From Microbacterium hominis (lineage in GTDB: Bacteria > Actinomycetota > Actinomycetes > Actinomycetales > Microbacteriaceae), in contig NZ_CP054038.1 of NCBI RefSeq assembly GCF_013282805.1, positions 1,550,001 to 1,614,000 on the forward strand: 64,000 nt of DNA, in the 5' to 3' direction. Positions 1-8,969 of this stretch are shown here, piece by piece. The position numbers were made by a program, and so were the translations under genes. Below the pieces are notes generated by a model that did no database searches, was not told where the DNA came from, and worked only from the letters and a program-made list of their open reading frames with translations. Positions within the stretch are counted from its first letter, which is position 1. The number at the start of each line of letters is the position of its first letter.

Positions 1-735
1 GGCGAGGCTCGCCGTGCGTGGCGCGAGGCTCTCGGCGTCGCGCTCGCCACGAGCGCGTACGGTGTGTCGTTCGGGGCGCTGGGCGTGGCATCCGGCCTCG
101 ACATCTGGCAGACCAGCGTGCTCAGCCTGCTCATGTTCACGGGCGGCTCGCAGTTCGCGTTCGCCGGTGTGATCGGCGCCGGAGGACTGGCCGCCGCGCC
201 AGCGGCGATCGCCTCGGCGTCGCTGCTGGGCGTGCGCAACATCGCGTACGGCATGCGCATGTCGCCGGTGATCGGCGCGGGCTTCTGGCGCCGGGCCGCG
301 GCCGCGCAGTTCACGATCGACGAGTCGACGGCGGTATCGCTCGCGCAGACGTCGGCGCGTGCCCGGACGATCGGCTTCTGGGTCACCGGCATCGGCATCT
401 ACGTCGGCTGGAACCTGTCCACTCTCGCCGGCGCGCTCCTGGGCGATGTGCTCGGCGATCCCCGACAGTACGGATTGGATGCCGCGGCGGCGGCGGCCTT
501 CCTGGCGCTGCTGTGGCCGCGCCTGAGGCGCCGGCAGCCGATCGCCGTGGGCATCGCGGCCGCCGCGGTCGCCACCGTCCTCACCCCGGTGATGATGCCG
601 GGCATGCCGGTGCTCCTGGCGGCGGTTGTGGCGATCGTGGTCGGCTGGTCCAACTGGCTCGGCCGGGACGAGGTGCCGCCGCGGCCGGCGTGGGACGAGC
701 CCGATGACGTCGCGGAGCGGGAGGGTCTGCCGTGA
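1..735 (+). CDS. azlC: AzlC family branched-chain amino acid exporter subunit (5' end outside window)
   Basis: The reading frame is open from the first base of the window (G-E-A-R-R-A-W-R-E-A-L-G-V), so the start lies upstream and about 245 residues are seen. The protein is hydrophobic with several membrane spans. It carries the AzlC features SYGVSFG-like, MFTGGSQFA and RNIAYGMRMSP near its N-terminal half. AzlC is the large subunit of a two-part exporter for branched-chain and other neutral amino acids in the cytoplasmic membrane. Its stop overlaps the start of the AzlD partner at 732, which supports the call. A start inside the window (ATG 64) would cut off the first membrane segment and is unlikely. 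Confidence 0.9.
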   Translation, partial: GEARRAWREALGVALATSAYGVSFGALGVASGLDIWQTSVLSLLMFTGGSQFAFAGVIGAGGLAAAPAAIASASLLGVRNIAYGMRMSPVIGAGFWRRAAAAQFTIDESTAVSLAQTSARARTIGFWVTGIGIYVGWNLSTLAGALLGDVLGDPRQYGLDAAAAAAFLALLWPRLRRRQPIAVGIAAAAVATVLTPVMMPGMPVLLAAVVAIVVGWSNWLGRDEVPPRPAWDEPDDVAEREGLP

Positions 736-1046
736 CGCTGTGGAACGCGGTGCTGGTCGCCTCGATCGTGTGCGTGGCGCTGAAGACCCTCGGCTACCTG
801 GTGCCGCCGCGCTGGCTCGAGGCGCCGCGGCCCGCGCGCATCGCCGATCTGCTGACGGTCGCCCTGCTCGCGGCGCTGGTCGCGGTGCAGACCCTCGGAG
901 CGGGGCAGGCGGTCGTGGTCGATGCCCGTGTGCCGGCGGTGCTGGTGGCGGGAGGGCTCCTCATGCTGCGCGCGCCGTTCCTGGTGGTCGTGGTCGCCGC
1001 GGCGGTGGTGGCCGGTCTTCTTCGCCTGTGGGGATGGGCGCAGTAG
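732..1046 (+). CDS. azlD: AzlD-domain small subunit of amino acid exporter
   Basis: A 104-residue hydrophobic protein with about three to four membrane segments, the usual size for AzlD. The GTG start overlaps the AzlC stop by four bases (GTGA), so the two are translationally coupled. The conserved AzlD segment around residues 22-40 (P-P-R-W-L-E-A-P-R) precedes the second span. AzlD partners AzlC to export branched-chain amino acids. The assignment rests on size, topology and this neighbour more than on a distinctive motif. Confidence 0.82.
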   Translation: MTLWNAVLVASIVCVALKTLGYLVPPRWLEAPRPARIADLLTVALLAALVAVQTLGAGQAVVVDARVPAVLVAGGLLMLRAPFLVVVVAAAVVAGLLRLWGWAQ

Positions 1047-1094
1047 CGCCGCTGCGGAGCGGGGGCGCAGCGTGCGCGCCGGTACGATGTGACG

Positions 1095-1502
1095 ATGCGC
1101 TCCTCGCTTCCCGCCCGCCTCGGAACCTGGGCGATCGCCCTGCTCGTGGGCGGCGTGTACGGGCTGGCGGGCACCATCGCGCACGCCTTCGCCCTCGGCT
1201 GGTTCCCGCTCGGGCTGGTGCTCGCGATCATCGGGAGTGCGGCGCTGCTCGCGGCGGTGCGACTGCTCACCCTCGACCGGTGGGCGGCGCTGGCGACCGG
1301 ATTCGGGATGATGACGGCGACACTCGTCTTCTCCGGTCGGGGGCCCGGCGGGTCGGTCGTCGTTCCCGAGTCGGCGCTCGGCACGGTGTGGACCCTCGCG
1401 GTCCCGATCCTCGTGGCCATCGTCGTCGCCTGGCCCGAGCACATGGGCGCCCATCGGCCGGAGGCCTCGGCGGCGGCCGAGGCGACCCGCCCGGCTGAGT
1501 AG
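1095..1502 (+). CDS. Small integral membrane protein of unknown function (possibly DUF6113-like)
   Basis: About 135 residues with four predicted membrane segments and a short Ala-rich polar tail. A TACGAT hexamer at 1083-1088 sits six bases before ATG 1095 with no ribosome-binding site, so I chose this ATG over the GTG at 1089, which would touch the -10 element. The gene lies directly upstream of the ferredoxin gene. A small membrane protein in that position is common in actinobacteria, but no function can be read from the sequence. Confidence 0.72.
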   Translation: MRSSLPARLGTWAIALLVGGVYGLAGTIAHAFALGWFPLGLVLAIIGSAALLAAVRLLTLDRWAALATGFGMMTATLVFSGRGPGGSVVVPESALGTVWTLAVPILVAIVVAWPEHMGAHRPEASAAAEATRPAE

Positions 1503-1512
1503 ACTTGCACCC

Positions 1513-1833
1513 GTGACTTATGTGATCGCCCTTCCCTGCGTGGACGTGAAGGATCGCGCCTGCATCGACGAGTGCCCGGTCGACTGCATCTACGAAGGCG
1601 ACCGCTCCCTCTACATCCACCCCGACGAGTGCGTGGACTGCGGAGCGTGCGAGCCCGTGTGCCCGGTCGAGGCGATCTACTACGAAGACGACCTGCCCGA
1701 CGAGTGGCAGGACTACTACAAGGCGAACGTCGAGTTCTTCGACGACATCGGCTCGCCGGGGGGCGCGGCCAAGGTCGGCGTGATCCACAAGGACCACCCG
1801 GTCATCGGGGCCCTGCCGCCGCAGGATCACTGA
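1513..1833 (+). CDS. fdxA: 7Fe (3Fe-4S/4Fe-4S) ferredoxin FdxA
   Basis: A 106-residue ferredoxin, normal for the actinobacterial FdxA/FdxC type. The N-terminal half has the cysteine pattern C-(7)-C-(3)-C-(3)-C-(around residues 8-21), where one cluster site is altered as in 7Fe ferredoxins. A C-x2-C-x2-C-x3-C-P set follows at about residues 38-50. It carries low-potential electrons in the cytoplasm. The GTG start lies seven bases after a TAGACT -10 hexamer (1500-1505), so the mRNA is probably leaderless. The dapC start follows after two bases. The fdxA-dapC pair is a conserved actinobacterial arrangement, although the ferredoxin is not needed for the aminotransferase reaction. Confidence 0.95.
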   Translation: MTYVIALPCVDVKDRACIDECPVDCIYEGDRSLYIHPDECVDCGACEPVCPVEAIYYEDDLPDEWQDYYKANVEFFDDIGSPGGAAKVGVIHKDHPVIGALPPQDH

Positions 1834-1835
1834 CC

Positions 1836-2942
1836 GTGGGGGTCGCCGACCTCGCCGACTACCCGTGGGATGCGGTCGCGCCCTACGCGCAGCGCGCCCG
1901 CGCGCACGCCGACGGCATGGTCGACCTCTCGATCGGCTCTCCGGTCGATGAGACGCCCGCCCTCATCGCGACGGCGCTGCGCGAGGCGACCGACGCGCAC
2001 GCCTACCCGCAGACCATCGGGACCCCCGCCCTGCGTCAGGCGATCGTCGACTGGTACGCGCGCCGGCGCGGTGTAACGGGACTGACGCCCGCGCACGTGC
2101 TGCCCACGGTCGGTTCGAAGGAGCTCGTGGCGCTGCTGCCGCTGCTGCTCGGCCTCGGGCCGGGCGATGTGGTCGTCCACCCGCGCGCCGCCTACCCCAC
2201 ATACGAGGTCGGCGCCCGTCTGGTGGGGGCGACCCCGGTGGCCGCCGACGACCCCGCCGAGTGGCCCGAAGGCGCCCGGCTGATCTGGGTGAACTCGCCG
2301 GGCAACCCCGACGGACGGGTGTGGGATGCCGCGCAGCTGCGCGCGGCCGTCTCGCGGTCCCGCGCCCTCGGCGCGATCCTCGCCTCCGACGAGTGCTACG
2401 CCGAGCTCGGCTGGGAGGCTCCCTGGGACGTCGAACCCATCCCGTCCGTGCTGGATCCTCGCGTGACCGACGGCGACCTGCGCGGCATCCTCTCGGTGTA
2501 CTCGCTCAGCAAGCAGTCGAATCTCGCCGGCTATCGCGCCGCGTTCCTCGCGGGCGACCCCGACGTCGTCGCCCGGCTGGTGGTGGCGCGCAAGCACCTC
2601 GGTCTCATGCTGCCGGCCCCGGTGCAGGCGGCGATGGCCGCGGCGCTCGGCGACGACGCGCACGTGGCCGCGCAGAAAGAGCGGTACCGCCGCCGCCGCG
2701 CGTCGCTCAAGCCCGCGCTCGAGTCGGCCGGCTTCCGCGTCGACCGCAGCGAGGCAGGGCTCTACCTGTGGGCGACCGAGGGGCGCGACGCGTGGGAGTC
2801 GCTGGGGTGCCTGGCCGACCTCGGCATCCTCGCCGGCCCCGGCCACTTCTACGGCAGCCACTACCCGCAGCACGTGCGCCTCTCGCTCACCGCGAGCGAC
2901 GAACGGGTGGATGCCGCCGCCGCGCGCCTGCGCGCCGTCTGA
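1836..2942 (+). CDS. dapC: Succinyldiaminopimelate transaminase (fold-type I PLP aminotransferase)
   Basis: A 368-residue class I/II aminotransferase. It transfers the amino group of glutamate to N-succinyl-2-amino-6-ketopimelate in the lysine/DAP pathway. The GTG at 1836 lies two bases after the ferredoxin stop. The open frame extends upstream only as an antisense-like shadow of fdxA. Visible landmarks are the cofactor-binding region near S-K-E-L-V, the N-S-P-G-N-P loop (about residue 150), D-E-C-Y-A-E-L and the Schiff-base lysine in S-L-S-K-Q-S-N (about residue 225). dapD and dapE lie a few kilobases away, which fits the role. Confidence 0.9.
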   Translation: MGVADLADYPWDAVAPYAQRARAHADGMVDLSIGSPVDETPALIATALREATDAHAYPQTIGTPALRQAIVDWYARRRGVTGLTPAHVLPTVGSKELVALLPLLLGLGPGDVVVHPRAAYPTYEVGARLVGATPVAADDPAEWPEGARLIWVNSPGNPDGRVWDAAQLRAAVSRSRALGAILASDECYAELGWEAPWDVEPIPSVLDPRVTDGDLRGILSVYSLSKQSNLAGYRAAFLAGDPDVVARLVVARKHLGLMLPAPVQAAMAAALGDDAHVAAQKERYRRRRASLKPALESAGFRVDRSEAGLYLWATEGRDAWESLGCLADLGILAGPGHFYGSHYPQHVRLSLTASDERVDAAAARLRAV

Positions 2943-3133
2943 GTCGCCGGAGGATTCCTCCATCGGATCCGCGCAGGCTTTGGCTGTGTCCGCAGTAGGC
3001 GCGGGAGCCCACTAGGCTGTACCAGGCGGCCGACCGGTCACCCCGAGCGCCCGCCCCAGGTCTCCTGGTCCGCCCTGAGCGGGCTGCGAGCCCATCGACA
3101 CCCCCGGCACGACCAGTATCGCGAGGAGGCGCC

Positions 3134-4432
3134 GTGAGCGAAGCGGGCACCCAGATCGACCAGGCAGTTCTCACGATCGGAGATCGCTCGGCGCAGCTGC
3201 CGGTCCTCACGGGAACCGACGGCGTTCCCAGCATCGATGTGTCGACTCTGACCCGCCAGACCGGCCACACCGCGCTCGACTACGGGTTCGTCAACACCGC
3301 CGCCACGAAGTCCGCCGTCACCTACATCGACGGCGACCAGGGCATCCTCCGCTACCGCGGCTATCCGATCGAGCAGCTGGCCAAGAACAGCACCTACCTC
3401 GAAGTGGCCTGGCTGCTCATCTACGGCGAGCTGCCGTCGGCATCGCAGCTCGAGGAGTTCGACGCGCGCATCCGCCGGCACACGCTCCTGCACGAGGACC
3501 TCAAGCGCTTCTTCTCCGCACTGCCGCACACGGCGCACCCGATGTCGGTGCTCTCCTCGGCCACGGCCGCTCTGTCGACGTACTACGAGAACGAGTCCGA
3601 CCCGGCGAACCCGGAGCACGTCGAGCTCAACACGATCCGCATGCTCGCCAAGCTGCCGGTGATCGCCGCGTACGCGCACAAGAAGAGCATCGGGCAGGCC
3701 TTCCTCTATCCGGACAACTCGCTGAGCTTCGTCGACAACTTCCTCAAGCTCAACTTCGGGGTCCTCAGCGAGCCGTACGAGATCGATCCCGTCATGTCGC
3801 GCGCCCTCGAGCGTCTGCTCATCCTGCACGAGGACCACGAGCAGAACGCCTCGACCTCCACGGTGCGCCTGGTCGGCTCGACCGGGGCGAACCAGTTCTC
3901 CTCGATCTCCGCCGGCATCAACGCGCTCTACGGCCCTCTGCACGGCGGCGCCAACGAGGCGGTGCTGAACATGCTCGGCCAGATCCGCGAATCGGGCGAG
4001 AGCGTCACCCGGTTCGTCGAGCGCGTCAAGAACAAGGAAGACGGTGTGAAGCTCATGGGCTTCGGGCACCGCGTCTACAAGAACTACGACCCGCGCGCCA
4101 AGCTCGTCAAGGAGTCGGCCGACGAGGTTCTCGAGGCGCTGGGCGTCAGCGATCCGCTGCTGGATCTGGCCAAGGAACTCGAGGAGATCGCGCTCAACGA
4201 CGACTACTTCAAGGAGCGTCGCCTCTACCCGAACGTCGACTTCTACACCGGCGTGATCTACAAGGCGATGGGCTTCCCCACCCGCATGTTCACGGTGCTG
4301 TTCGCCATCGGCCGCCTGCCCGGCTGGCTCGCCCACTGGCGCGAGATGCAGCACGACCCGCAGACGAAGATCGGCCGCCCCCAGCAGCTCTACATCGGGG
4401 CCGCCGAGCGCAACTACCCCGGCGTCGGCTGA
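3134..4432 (+). CDS. gltA: Citrate synthase (type II-like, hexameric class)
   Basis: 432 residues, the length of type II bacterial citrate synthases. It condenses oxaloacetate and acetyl-CoA into citrate at the entry of the TCA cycle. Active-site landmarks are the histidine in L-H-G-G-A-N-E-A, the histidine in G-F-G-H-R-V-Y-K-N and the aspartate in N-V-D-F-Y-T-G. The GTG start has a good ribosome-binding site (GAGGAGG, about 6 bases upstream). A TAGGCT hexamer at 3013-3018 suggests an untranslated leader of roughly 110 bases, unlike most genes here. The 3' end overlaps the opposite-strand PPK2 gene by 19 bases. Confidence 0.97.
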   Translation: MSEAGTQIDQAVLTIGDRSAQLPVLTGTDGVPSIDVSTLTRQTGHTALDYGFVNTAATKSAVTYIDGDQGILRYRGYPIEQLAKNSTYLEVAWLLIYGELPSASQLEEFDARIRRHTLLHEDLKRFFSALPHTAHPMSVLSSATAALSTYYENESDPANPEHVELNTIRMLAKLPVIAAYAHKKSIGQAFLYPDNSLSFVDNFLKLNFGVLSEPYEIDPVMSRALERLLILHEDHEQNASTSTVRLVGSTGANQFSSISAGINALYGPLHGGANEAVLNMLGQIRESGESVTRFVERVKNKEDGVKLMGFGHRVYKNYDPRAKLVKESADEVLEALGVSDPLLDLAKELEEIALNDDYFKERRLYPNVDFYTGVIYKAMGFPTRMFTVLFAIGRLPGWLAHWREMQHDPQTKIGRPQQLYIGAAERNYPGVG

Positions 4433-5244
4433 GCATCGCGCGAACCACGGCGCAGCAGCTCAGCGGCGTAGTCCGGCACGTAGCTGTCGAGGTTGCGCGG
4501 AGGCCGTTCGTAGCCGCCACCGGCCGGACGCTCGGGCACCACCACTTCGGCACGGTCGACGAGTGTGTAGGGGATGCTCGCGAGCAGGTGATGGATCATG
4601 TTGATCCGACTGCGTCGCTTGTCGACCGAGGGCACCTCGAACCACGGTGCCTCCGGGATGTCGGTGTGGACGAACATCGTGTCCTTGGCGCGGGAGTAGT
4701 CCTCCCACTTCGTGATCGACAGCACGTCGTTCGCGCTCAGCTTCCAGCGGCGCATCGGGTCCTCGGCGCGTGAGCGGAAGCGTGCCTCCTGCTCCTCGGG
4801 GGAGACGCTGAACCAGTACTTCAGCAGCAGGATGCCGTCTTCGACCAGCATCCGCTCGAAGATCGGCGCCTGGTGCAGGAACCGGTGGTATTCGGCGTTC
4901 GTGCAGTAGCCCATCACGTGCTCGACGCCCGCGCGGTTGTACCACGAGCGGTCCATCAGCACGATCTCCCCGGCGGCGGGCAGATGGGTGATGTAGCGCT
5001 GGAAGTACCACTGCGTGCGCTCGCGCTCGGTCGGTGTGGGAAGGGCGACCACGCGGGTCACGCGGGGATTGAGGTACTCCGAGACGCGCTTGATCGTCGA
5101 GCCCTTGCCGGCGGCATCCCGGCCCTCGAAGATCACGACGACACGGGCGCCGGAGGCCTGGACCCACGCCTGCATGTCGACCAGGCGCGCCTGGAGGGCG
5201 CGCAGCTCGGACTCGTAGACCTTCTTCGGCATTCGTGCGGTCAT
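4414..5244 (-). CDS. ppk2: Polyphosphate kinase 2 family protein
   Basis: 276 residues with a single PPK2 domain. These enzymes move phosphate between polyphosphate and nucleoside di- or monophosphates. Visible motifs are the Walker A loop F-E-G-R-D-A-A-G-K-G-S (about residues 39-49), the lid segment T-E-R-E-R-T-Q-W-Y-F-Q-R and the Walker B-like D-R-S-W-Y-N-R-A-G-V-E. The single domain and size fit class I/III PPK2, and the preferred nucleotide cannot be read off. A TAGGCT hexamer (minus strand, 5251-5256) lies six bases before the ATG, so the transcript is probably leaderless. It converges with gltA. Confidence 0.93.
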   Translation of the reverse strand: MTARMPKKVYESELRALQARLVDMQAWVQASGARVVVIFEGRDAAGKGSTIKRVSEYLNPRVTRVVALPTPTERERTQWYFQRYITHLPAAGEIVLMDRSWYNRAGVEHVMGYCTNAEYHRFLHQAPIFERMLVEDGILLLKYWFSVSPEEQEARFRSRAEDPMRRWKLSANDVLSITKWEDYSRAKDTMFVHTDIPEAPWFEVPSVDKRRSRINMIHHLLASIPYTLVDRAEVVVPERPAGGGYERPPRNLDSYVPDYAAELLRRGSRDAQPTPG

Positions 5245-5304
5245 GCGCCGAGCCTAGAGCCGCGCGTCACCGCCCGGCGAGCGCCGCGGCGTCGTGTCGC
5301 CGCG

Positions 5305-6261
5305 TCAGGCGTGCAGCGCCTCGTTGAGGGTGACGCCCACCCCCGCGCGGCGCACGGCCTCGATCGCACCGGTGAGCGAGTTGCGGCGGAACAGCAGGCC
5401 GTCCCGCCCGGAGAGCTCGCCCCCCTTCACCGAGGGTCGCGGGCCGTCGGCGCGTGCGGGCTCGTCGGCGAGCACGATCTTCGATCCCGCCGTCACGTAC
5501 AGGCCCGCCTCGACGACGCAGTCGTCGCCGAGGGAGATGCCGACCCCGGCGTTCGCGCCCAGCAGGGTGCGCGCGCCGATCGAGACCTGGTGGGTTCCGC
5601 CGCCGGAGAGCGTGCCCATGATCGAGGCGCCCCCGCCGATGTCGCTGCCGTCGCCGACCACCACGCCCTGCGAGATGCGGCCCTCGACCATCGACTGGCC
5701 GAGCGTGCCGGCGTTGAAGTTGACGAAGCCCTCGTGCATGACGGTCGTGCCGGGGGAGAGGTACGCGCCCAGTCGCACTCGCGACGCGTCGGCGATCCGC
5801 ACGCCCGCGGGGGTCACGTAGTCGAGGAGGCGCGGGAACTTGTCCAGCCCCTGCACCTGCACGCCGTCGCGCTGGAGGAAGGGCCGCTGGCGGGTGAGCG
5901 CGTCGGGGTGCATCGGTCCGGCGGTCGTCCATGCGACGTTCGGCAGGAACCCGAAGATGCCCGTGAGATCGACCTCGTTCGGCCGCACCAGCCGATGCGA
6001 GAGGGCGTGCAGGCGAAGGTACGCGTCGGGGGTCGACGAGGGCGCGGCATCCAGGTCGATCTCGACCGCGACCACCTCGATGTCGACCTCGCGCCGGGGG
6101 TCGGGCACGGCGAGCTGCTCGAGCGATGCCGGGGGCTTCGCGGGGTCGAAGCCGGTCGGGATGCGCCCGCTGGCGGGCTCGGGGTACCAGGTGTCGAGGA
6201 TCGTTCCGTCGGCGGCCGCCGTGGCGAGGCCGACGCCCCAGATCCAACGCTCATCGCTCAT
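5305..6261 (-). CDS. dapD: 2,3,4,5-tetrahydropyridine-2,6-dicarboxylate N-succinyltransferase
   Basis: 318 residues of the actinobacterial DapD type, which is longer than the enterobacterial enzyme. It uses succinyl-CoA to acylate tetrahydrodipicolinate in lysine/DAP synthesis. The C-terminal half (about residues 165-270) has the hexapeptide left-handed beta-helix pattern of this acyltransferase fold, with repeated I/V/L-G-x4 units such as the [16 protein letters not shown] segment. Start ATG 6261 has a TACGGT hexamer six bases upstream on the minus strand and no ribosome-binding site. It is divergent from dapE across about 70 bases. Confidence 0.94.
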   Translation of the reverse strand: MSDERWIWGVGLATAAADGTILDTWYPEPASGRIPTGFDPAKPPASLEQLAVPDPRREVDIEVVAVEIDLDAAPSSTPDAYLRLHALSHRLVRPNEVDLTGIFGFLPNVAWTTAGPMHPDALTRQRPFLQRDGVQVQGLDKFPRLLDYVTPAGVRIADASRVRLGAYLSPGTTVMHEGFVNFNAGTLGQSMVEGRISQGVVVGDGSDIGGGASIMGTLSGGGTHQVSIGARTLLGANAGVGISLGDDCVVEAGLYVTAGSKIVLADEPARADGPRPSVKGGELSGRDGLLFRRNSLTGAIEAVRRAGVGVTLNEALHA

Positions 6262-6267
6262 GCATCA

Positions 6268-6324
6268 ACCGTACCGGGGCGGCGGCATCCCGCCGATCGT
6301 CGACCGCGTCGGCGTCGGTAGACT
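6268..6324. promoter_or_regulatory. Divergent leaderless promoter region of dapD and dapE
   Basis: Two -10 hexamers face away from each other. TACGGT on the minus strand (6268-6273) lies six bases before the dapD ATG. TAGACT on the plus strand (6319-6324) lies six bases before the dapE ATG. No ribosome-binding sites intervene, so both mRNAs should begin at or next to the start codon. No convincing -35 boxes are visible. Both genes serve the same pathway, so a shared regulator could act here, but no clear operator palindrome is seen. Confidence 0.55.
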
Positions 6325-6330
6325 CGGGGG

Positions 6331-7401
6331 ATGCCGCAGCTCGACCTGTCCGCCTCATCCATCGATCTGACACGGACCATCTGCGACATCCCGAGCGTCT
6401 CCGACGATGAGACCGCCCTCGCCGATGCCATCGACGACGCGGTGCGGGCGCTGCCGCACCTCTCGGTCCACCGCGACGGCGACACGATCGTCGCCCGCAC
6501 CGACCGCGGTCGGCCGCAGCGGGTGGTGATCGCCGGGCACATCGACACCGTGCCGATCAACGGAAACGTTCCCACTCGCGACGTCGAGATCGACGGCGAG
6601 GCCTACCTGTGGGGTCGGGGCACCGTGGACATGAAGGCGGGCGTCGCCGTGCAGCTGAAGCTCGCCGCAGAACTCGCCGACCCCCGTGTCGACATCACCT
6701 GGATGTGGTACGACCACGAGGAGGTGGATGCCGACCTGAACGGTCTCACCCGCCTCGCGCGGTCGCGCCCCGACCTGTTCGCCGCCGACTTCGCGATCCT
6801 CGGCGAGCCGTCCAACGGCGAGGTGGAGGGCGGGTGCAACGGGAATCTCCGCGCGATCGTGCGCACCGACGGGGTGCGGGCACACAGCGCACGGGCCTGG
6901 ATCGGCGAGAACGCCATCCACAAGGCCGCGCCGGTGCTGGCCCGGCTGGCCGAGTATCGGCCGCGCGAGATCGAGGTCGAGGGCCTGGTCTACCGCGAGG
7001 GCCTGAACGCGGTGCGGATCGGCGGAGGCATCGCGGGCAATGTGATCCCCGATCTGTGCACGGTCGAGGTCAACTACCGCTTCGCGCCGAGCCGCGATGT
7101 TGAGGAGGCGGAGCGCCACGTGCGGGATGTCTTCGACGGGTTCGACGTCGAGATCGTCGATCTTGCGGCGGGTGCCAGGCCGGGGCTCGACGCGCCGCTG
7201 GCGCAGGAGTTCGTGGCCGCCGTGGGCGCCCAGCCGCGCCCGAAGTACGGATGGACCGATGTGGCCCGGTTCAGCGCGCTCGGCGTGCCCGCGGTCAACT
7301 ACGGACCGGGCGATCCGCACCTCGCCCACCATGACGAGGAGCGCGTTCCGCTGGCGCAGATCGACGCCGTCGAGCGCGGCCTGCGCGCGTGGCTGAGCTG
7401 A
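6331..7401 (+). CDS. dapE: Succinyl-diaminopimelate desuccinylase (M20 metallopeptidase)
   Basis: 356 residues of the M20 family. The enzyme hydrolyses N-succinyl-LL-diaminopimelate to LL-DAP and succinate with two zinc ions. Metal and catalytic landmarks are A-G-H-I-D-T-V-P (about residue 70), [17 protein letters not shown] and the late histidine in L-A-H-H-D-E-E. ATG 6331 follows a TAGACT hexamer by six bases, indicating a leaderless transcript. Its 3' end overlaps the next gene by 13 bases. Confidence 0.94.
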   Translation: MPQLDLSASSIDLTRTICDIPSVSDDETALADAIDDAVRALPHLSVHRDGDTIVARTDRGRPQRVVIAGHIDTVPINGNVPTRDVEIDGEAYLWGRGTVDMKAGVAVQLKLAAELADPRVDITWMWYDHEEVDADLNGLTRLARSRPDLFAADFAILGEPSNGEVEGGCNGNLRAIVRTDGVRAHSARAWIGENAIHKAAPVLARLAEYRPREIEVEGLVYREGLNAVRIGGGIAGNVIPDLCTVEVNYRFAPSRDVEEAERHVRDVFDGFDVEIVDLAAGARPGLDAPLAQEFVAAVGAQPRPKYGWTDVARFSALGVPAVNYGPGDPHLAHHDEERVPLAQIDAVERGLRAWLS

Positions 7402-8609
7402 CCGCGCCGGATTCGGCTTCCCCCCATCGCACGCGGGCGGCCACAGCGGCTCGGATCGCGCTCATCTACCTCGCCGCGCGGGCGGTCACCACCGTCTTCC
7501 TCCTCGTGGCGGCGGAGCTCTCCGGCTCCGGCTCCCGGTTCGGCCCCGACGCGACCCTGGCGGACCTCCTCGGAGGCTGGGACGCCGCCTGGTACGGATT
7601 CCTCGCTCTGACCGGGTACCCCACCGAGCTGCCGGTCACGGAGACCGGCGAGGTCGCCGAGAACGCGTGGGCCTTCATGCCCGTGTTCGCCTATCTCGCG
7701 CTCGCCGTCGGCACGCCGTTCGGGGACTGGCTCGTCGGCGCCGTCGCGATCTCGCTGGCCGCCGGCTACGGGGCGTGTCTCGTTCTGCACGCCATGCTGC
7801 GCGACCGCCTCGCCGACGCCGCCGCCCTGTGGGCGGTGGCGTTCTTCGCCTCCGGGCCCCTGGCAGCGCTCTTCCACGTCGGCTACGCGGAGTCGCTGTT
7901 CCTCCTGCTGCTGTTCCTCGCCCTGTGGGCGGTGATGCGGCGCCGCTTCGCGTGGCTCCTGCTGCTCGTGCCGCTCATGGGGTACACGCGGCCCGGGGTA
8001 CTGGCCTTCGCGCTCTTCCTCGGCGTGTACACGATCGTCCGCTGGTTCGCGCGCCGTCGCGACCCGTTCCCGATGCGCGACATCGTTCTGCTCGTCGCCG
8101 CGGGGCTGCTCGCCGTGGCGGTCGGATTCTCGTGGCAGGTGATCGCGGCGGTCGCCACGGGGGATCCGGACGCCTACCTCGCCACCGAACTCGCCTGGCG
8201 CCGGGGGTGGGTCGGCGGCGAAGAGCACTTCGTGCCCTTCAGCGGGTTCGTCCAGGGCGCCGCCCTGTGGTTCGAGCTGTGGGGTCTCGGCGCCGTCGCG
8301 GGCTACGTCGCCCTGGCGCTGCTTGTCGGAGGCTTCGCCGCGCTGCTGCTGTTCTCGGGGGCCGTGCGGGCGCTCGGCATCGAGGTGCGCCTCTGGGCGG
8401 CCAGCTACGCGCTCTACCTGCTGGCGGTCTTCTTCCCCCAGTCCAGCACCTTCCGCCTGCTCGTGCCGCTGTCGCCGCTGTGGGGGGCGTTCGCGGTGCC
8501 GCGGTCGCCGTGGTGGCGATCCGGCGTGCTCGCGCTGTGCCTTGTCGGTCAGTGGTGGTGGATCTACAACATGTACGCGCTGGGGAATGCGTTCTGGCAG
8601 ATTCCCTGA
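7389..8609 (+). CDS. Polytopic membrane protein, PIG-V/mannosyltransferase-like
   Basis: 406 residues with roughly ten membrane segments. Near residues 55-100 it has the pattern [15 protein letters not shown] followed by A-F-M-P-V-F-A-Y-L, which resembles the catalytic loop of GT-C mannosyltransferases of the PIG-V family. Such enzymes use polyprenyl-phosphate sugars on the outer face of the membrane. The GTG start overlaps dapE by 13 bases. The acceptor is unknown and no glycan genes are adjacent, so the substrate assignment is an inference. Confidence 0.68.
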   Translation: MAELTAPDSASPHRTRAATAARIALIYLAARAVTTVFLLVAAELSGSGSRFGPDATLADLLGGWDAAWYGFLALTGYPTELPVTETGEVAENAWAFMPVFAYLALAVGTPFGDWLVGAVAISLAAGYGACLVLHAMLRDRLADAAALWAVAFFASGPLAALFHVGYAESLFLLLLFLALWAVMRRRFAWLLLLVPLMGYTRPGVLAFALFLGVYTIVRWFARRRDPFPMRDIVLLVAAGLLAVAVGFSWQVIAAVATGDPDAYLATELAWRRGWVGGEEHFVPFSGFVQGAALWFELWGLGAVAGYVALALLVGGFAALLLFSGAVRALGIEVRLWAASYALYLLAVFFPQSSTFRLLVPLSPLWGAFAVPRSPWWRSGVLALCLVGQWWWIYNMYALGNAFWQIP

Positions 8610-8707
8610 GAGCGGGCTGTGAGCACACCCGGCCAAGCGCGGATTATCGGGTGTCGCCGGGTGCGGGATAAACTTGACAGGCTGACCCCCGATGTAAAGG
8701 AGCCGCA

Positions 8708-8881
8708 ATGGCAGCCATGAAGCCGCGAACCGGAGACGGGCCGATGGAGGCAGTGAAGGAGGGTCGCCTGATCATCGTGCGTGTTCCGCTCGAAGGTGGC
8801 GGACGCCTCGTCGTCTCGGTGAACGACGCTGAAGCCAAGGAGCTCTACGACGTGCTGGGCGGAGTCGTCGACGCCGCTTGA
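8708..8881 (+). CDS. DUF3117 domain-containing small protein
   Basis: A 57-residue protein beginning M-A-A-M-K-P-R-T-G-D-G-P and containing V-P-L-E-G-G-G-R-L-V-V. This is the near-invariant pattern of the actinobacterial DUF3117 family. The ATG has a strong ribosome-binding site (AAAGGAG, 8700 region). The function is unknown. It forms its own transcription unit with a strong terminator downstream. A TAAACT hexamer at 8669-8674 could be its -10 element, but no matching -35 box is clear. Confidence 0.93.
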   Translation: MAAMKPRTGDGPMEAVKEGRLIIVRVPLEGGGRLVVSVNDAEAKELYDVLGGVVDAA

Positions 8882-8900
8882 GTCGCACCGTTCCGTGGAG

Positions 8901-8923
8901 GGCCGGTCTTCGGACCGGCCTTT
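8901..8923 (+). terminator. Rho-independent terminator after DUF3117
   Basis: A perfect 8-bp stem (8901-8908 with 8913-8920) closed by a UUCG tetraloop (8909-8912) and followed by a short T run. It lies 20 bases after the DUF3117 stop. The hairpin also reads on the minus strand, so it could end the converging methyltransferase transcript too. Confidence 0.85.
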
Positions 8924-8969
8924 CGCTTGCCCGGCGCACGCCACACGTTGCGGTTCCGGTGCCGTGGTC

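Noticed and set aside
3019..3133. Possible riboswitch in the gltA leader
   Set aside because: The leader is about 110 bases and GC-rich with small hairpins, but no known riboswitch core can be recognised.
3038..4354. 438-residue open frame antisense to citrate synthase
   Set aside because: Its composition mirrors the high third-position GC of gltA, it has no recognisable motif, and the sense gene is certain.
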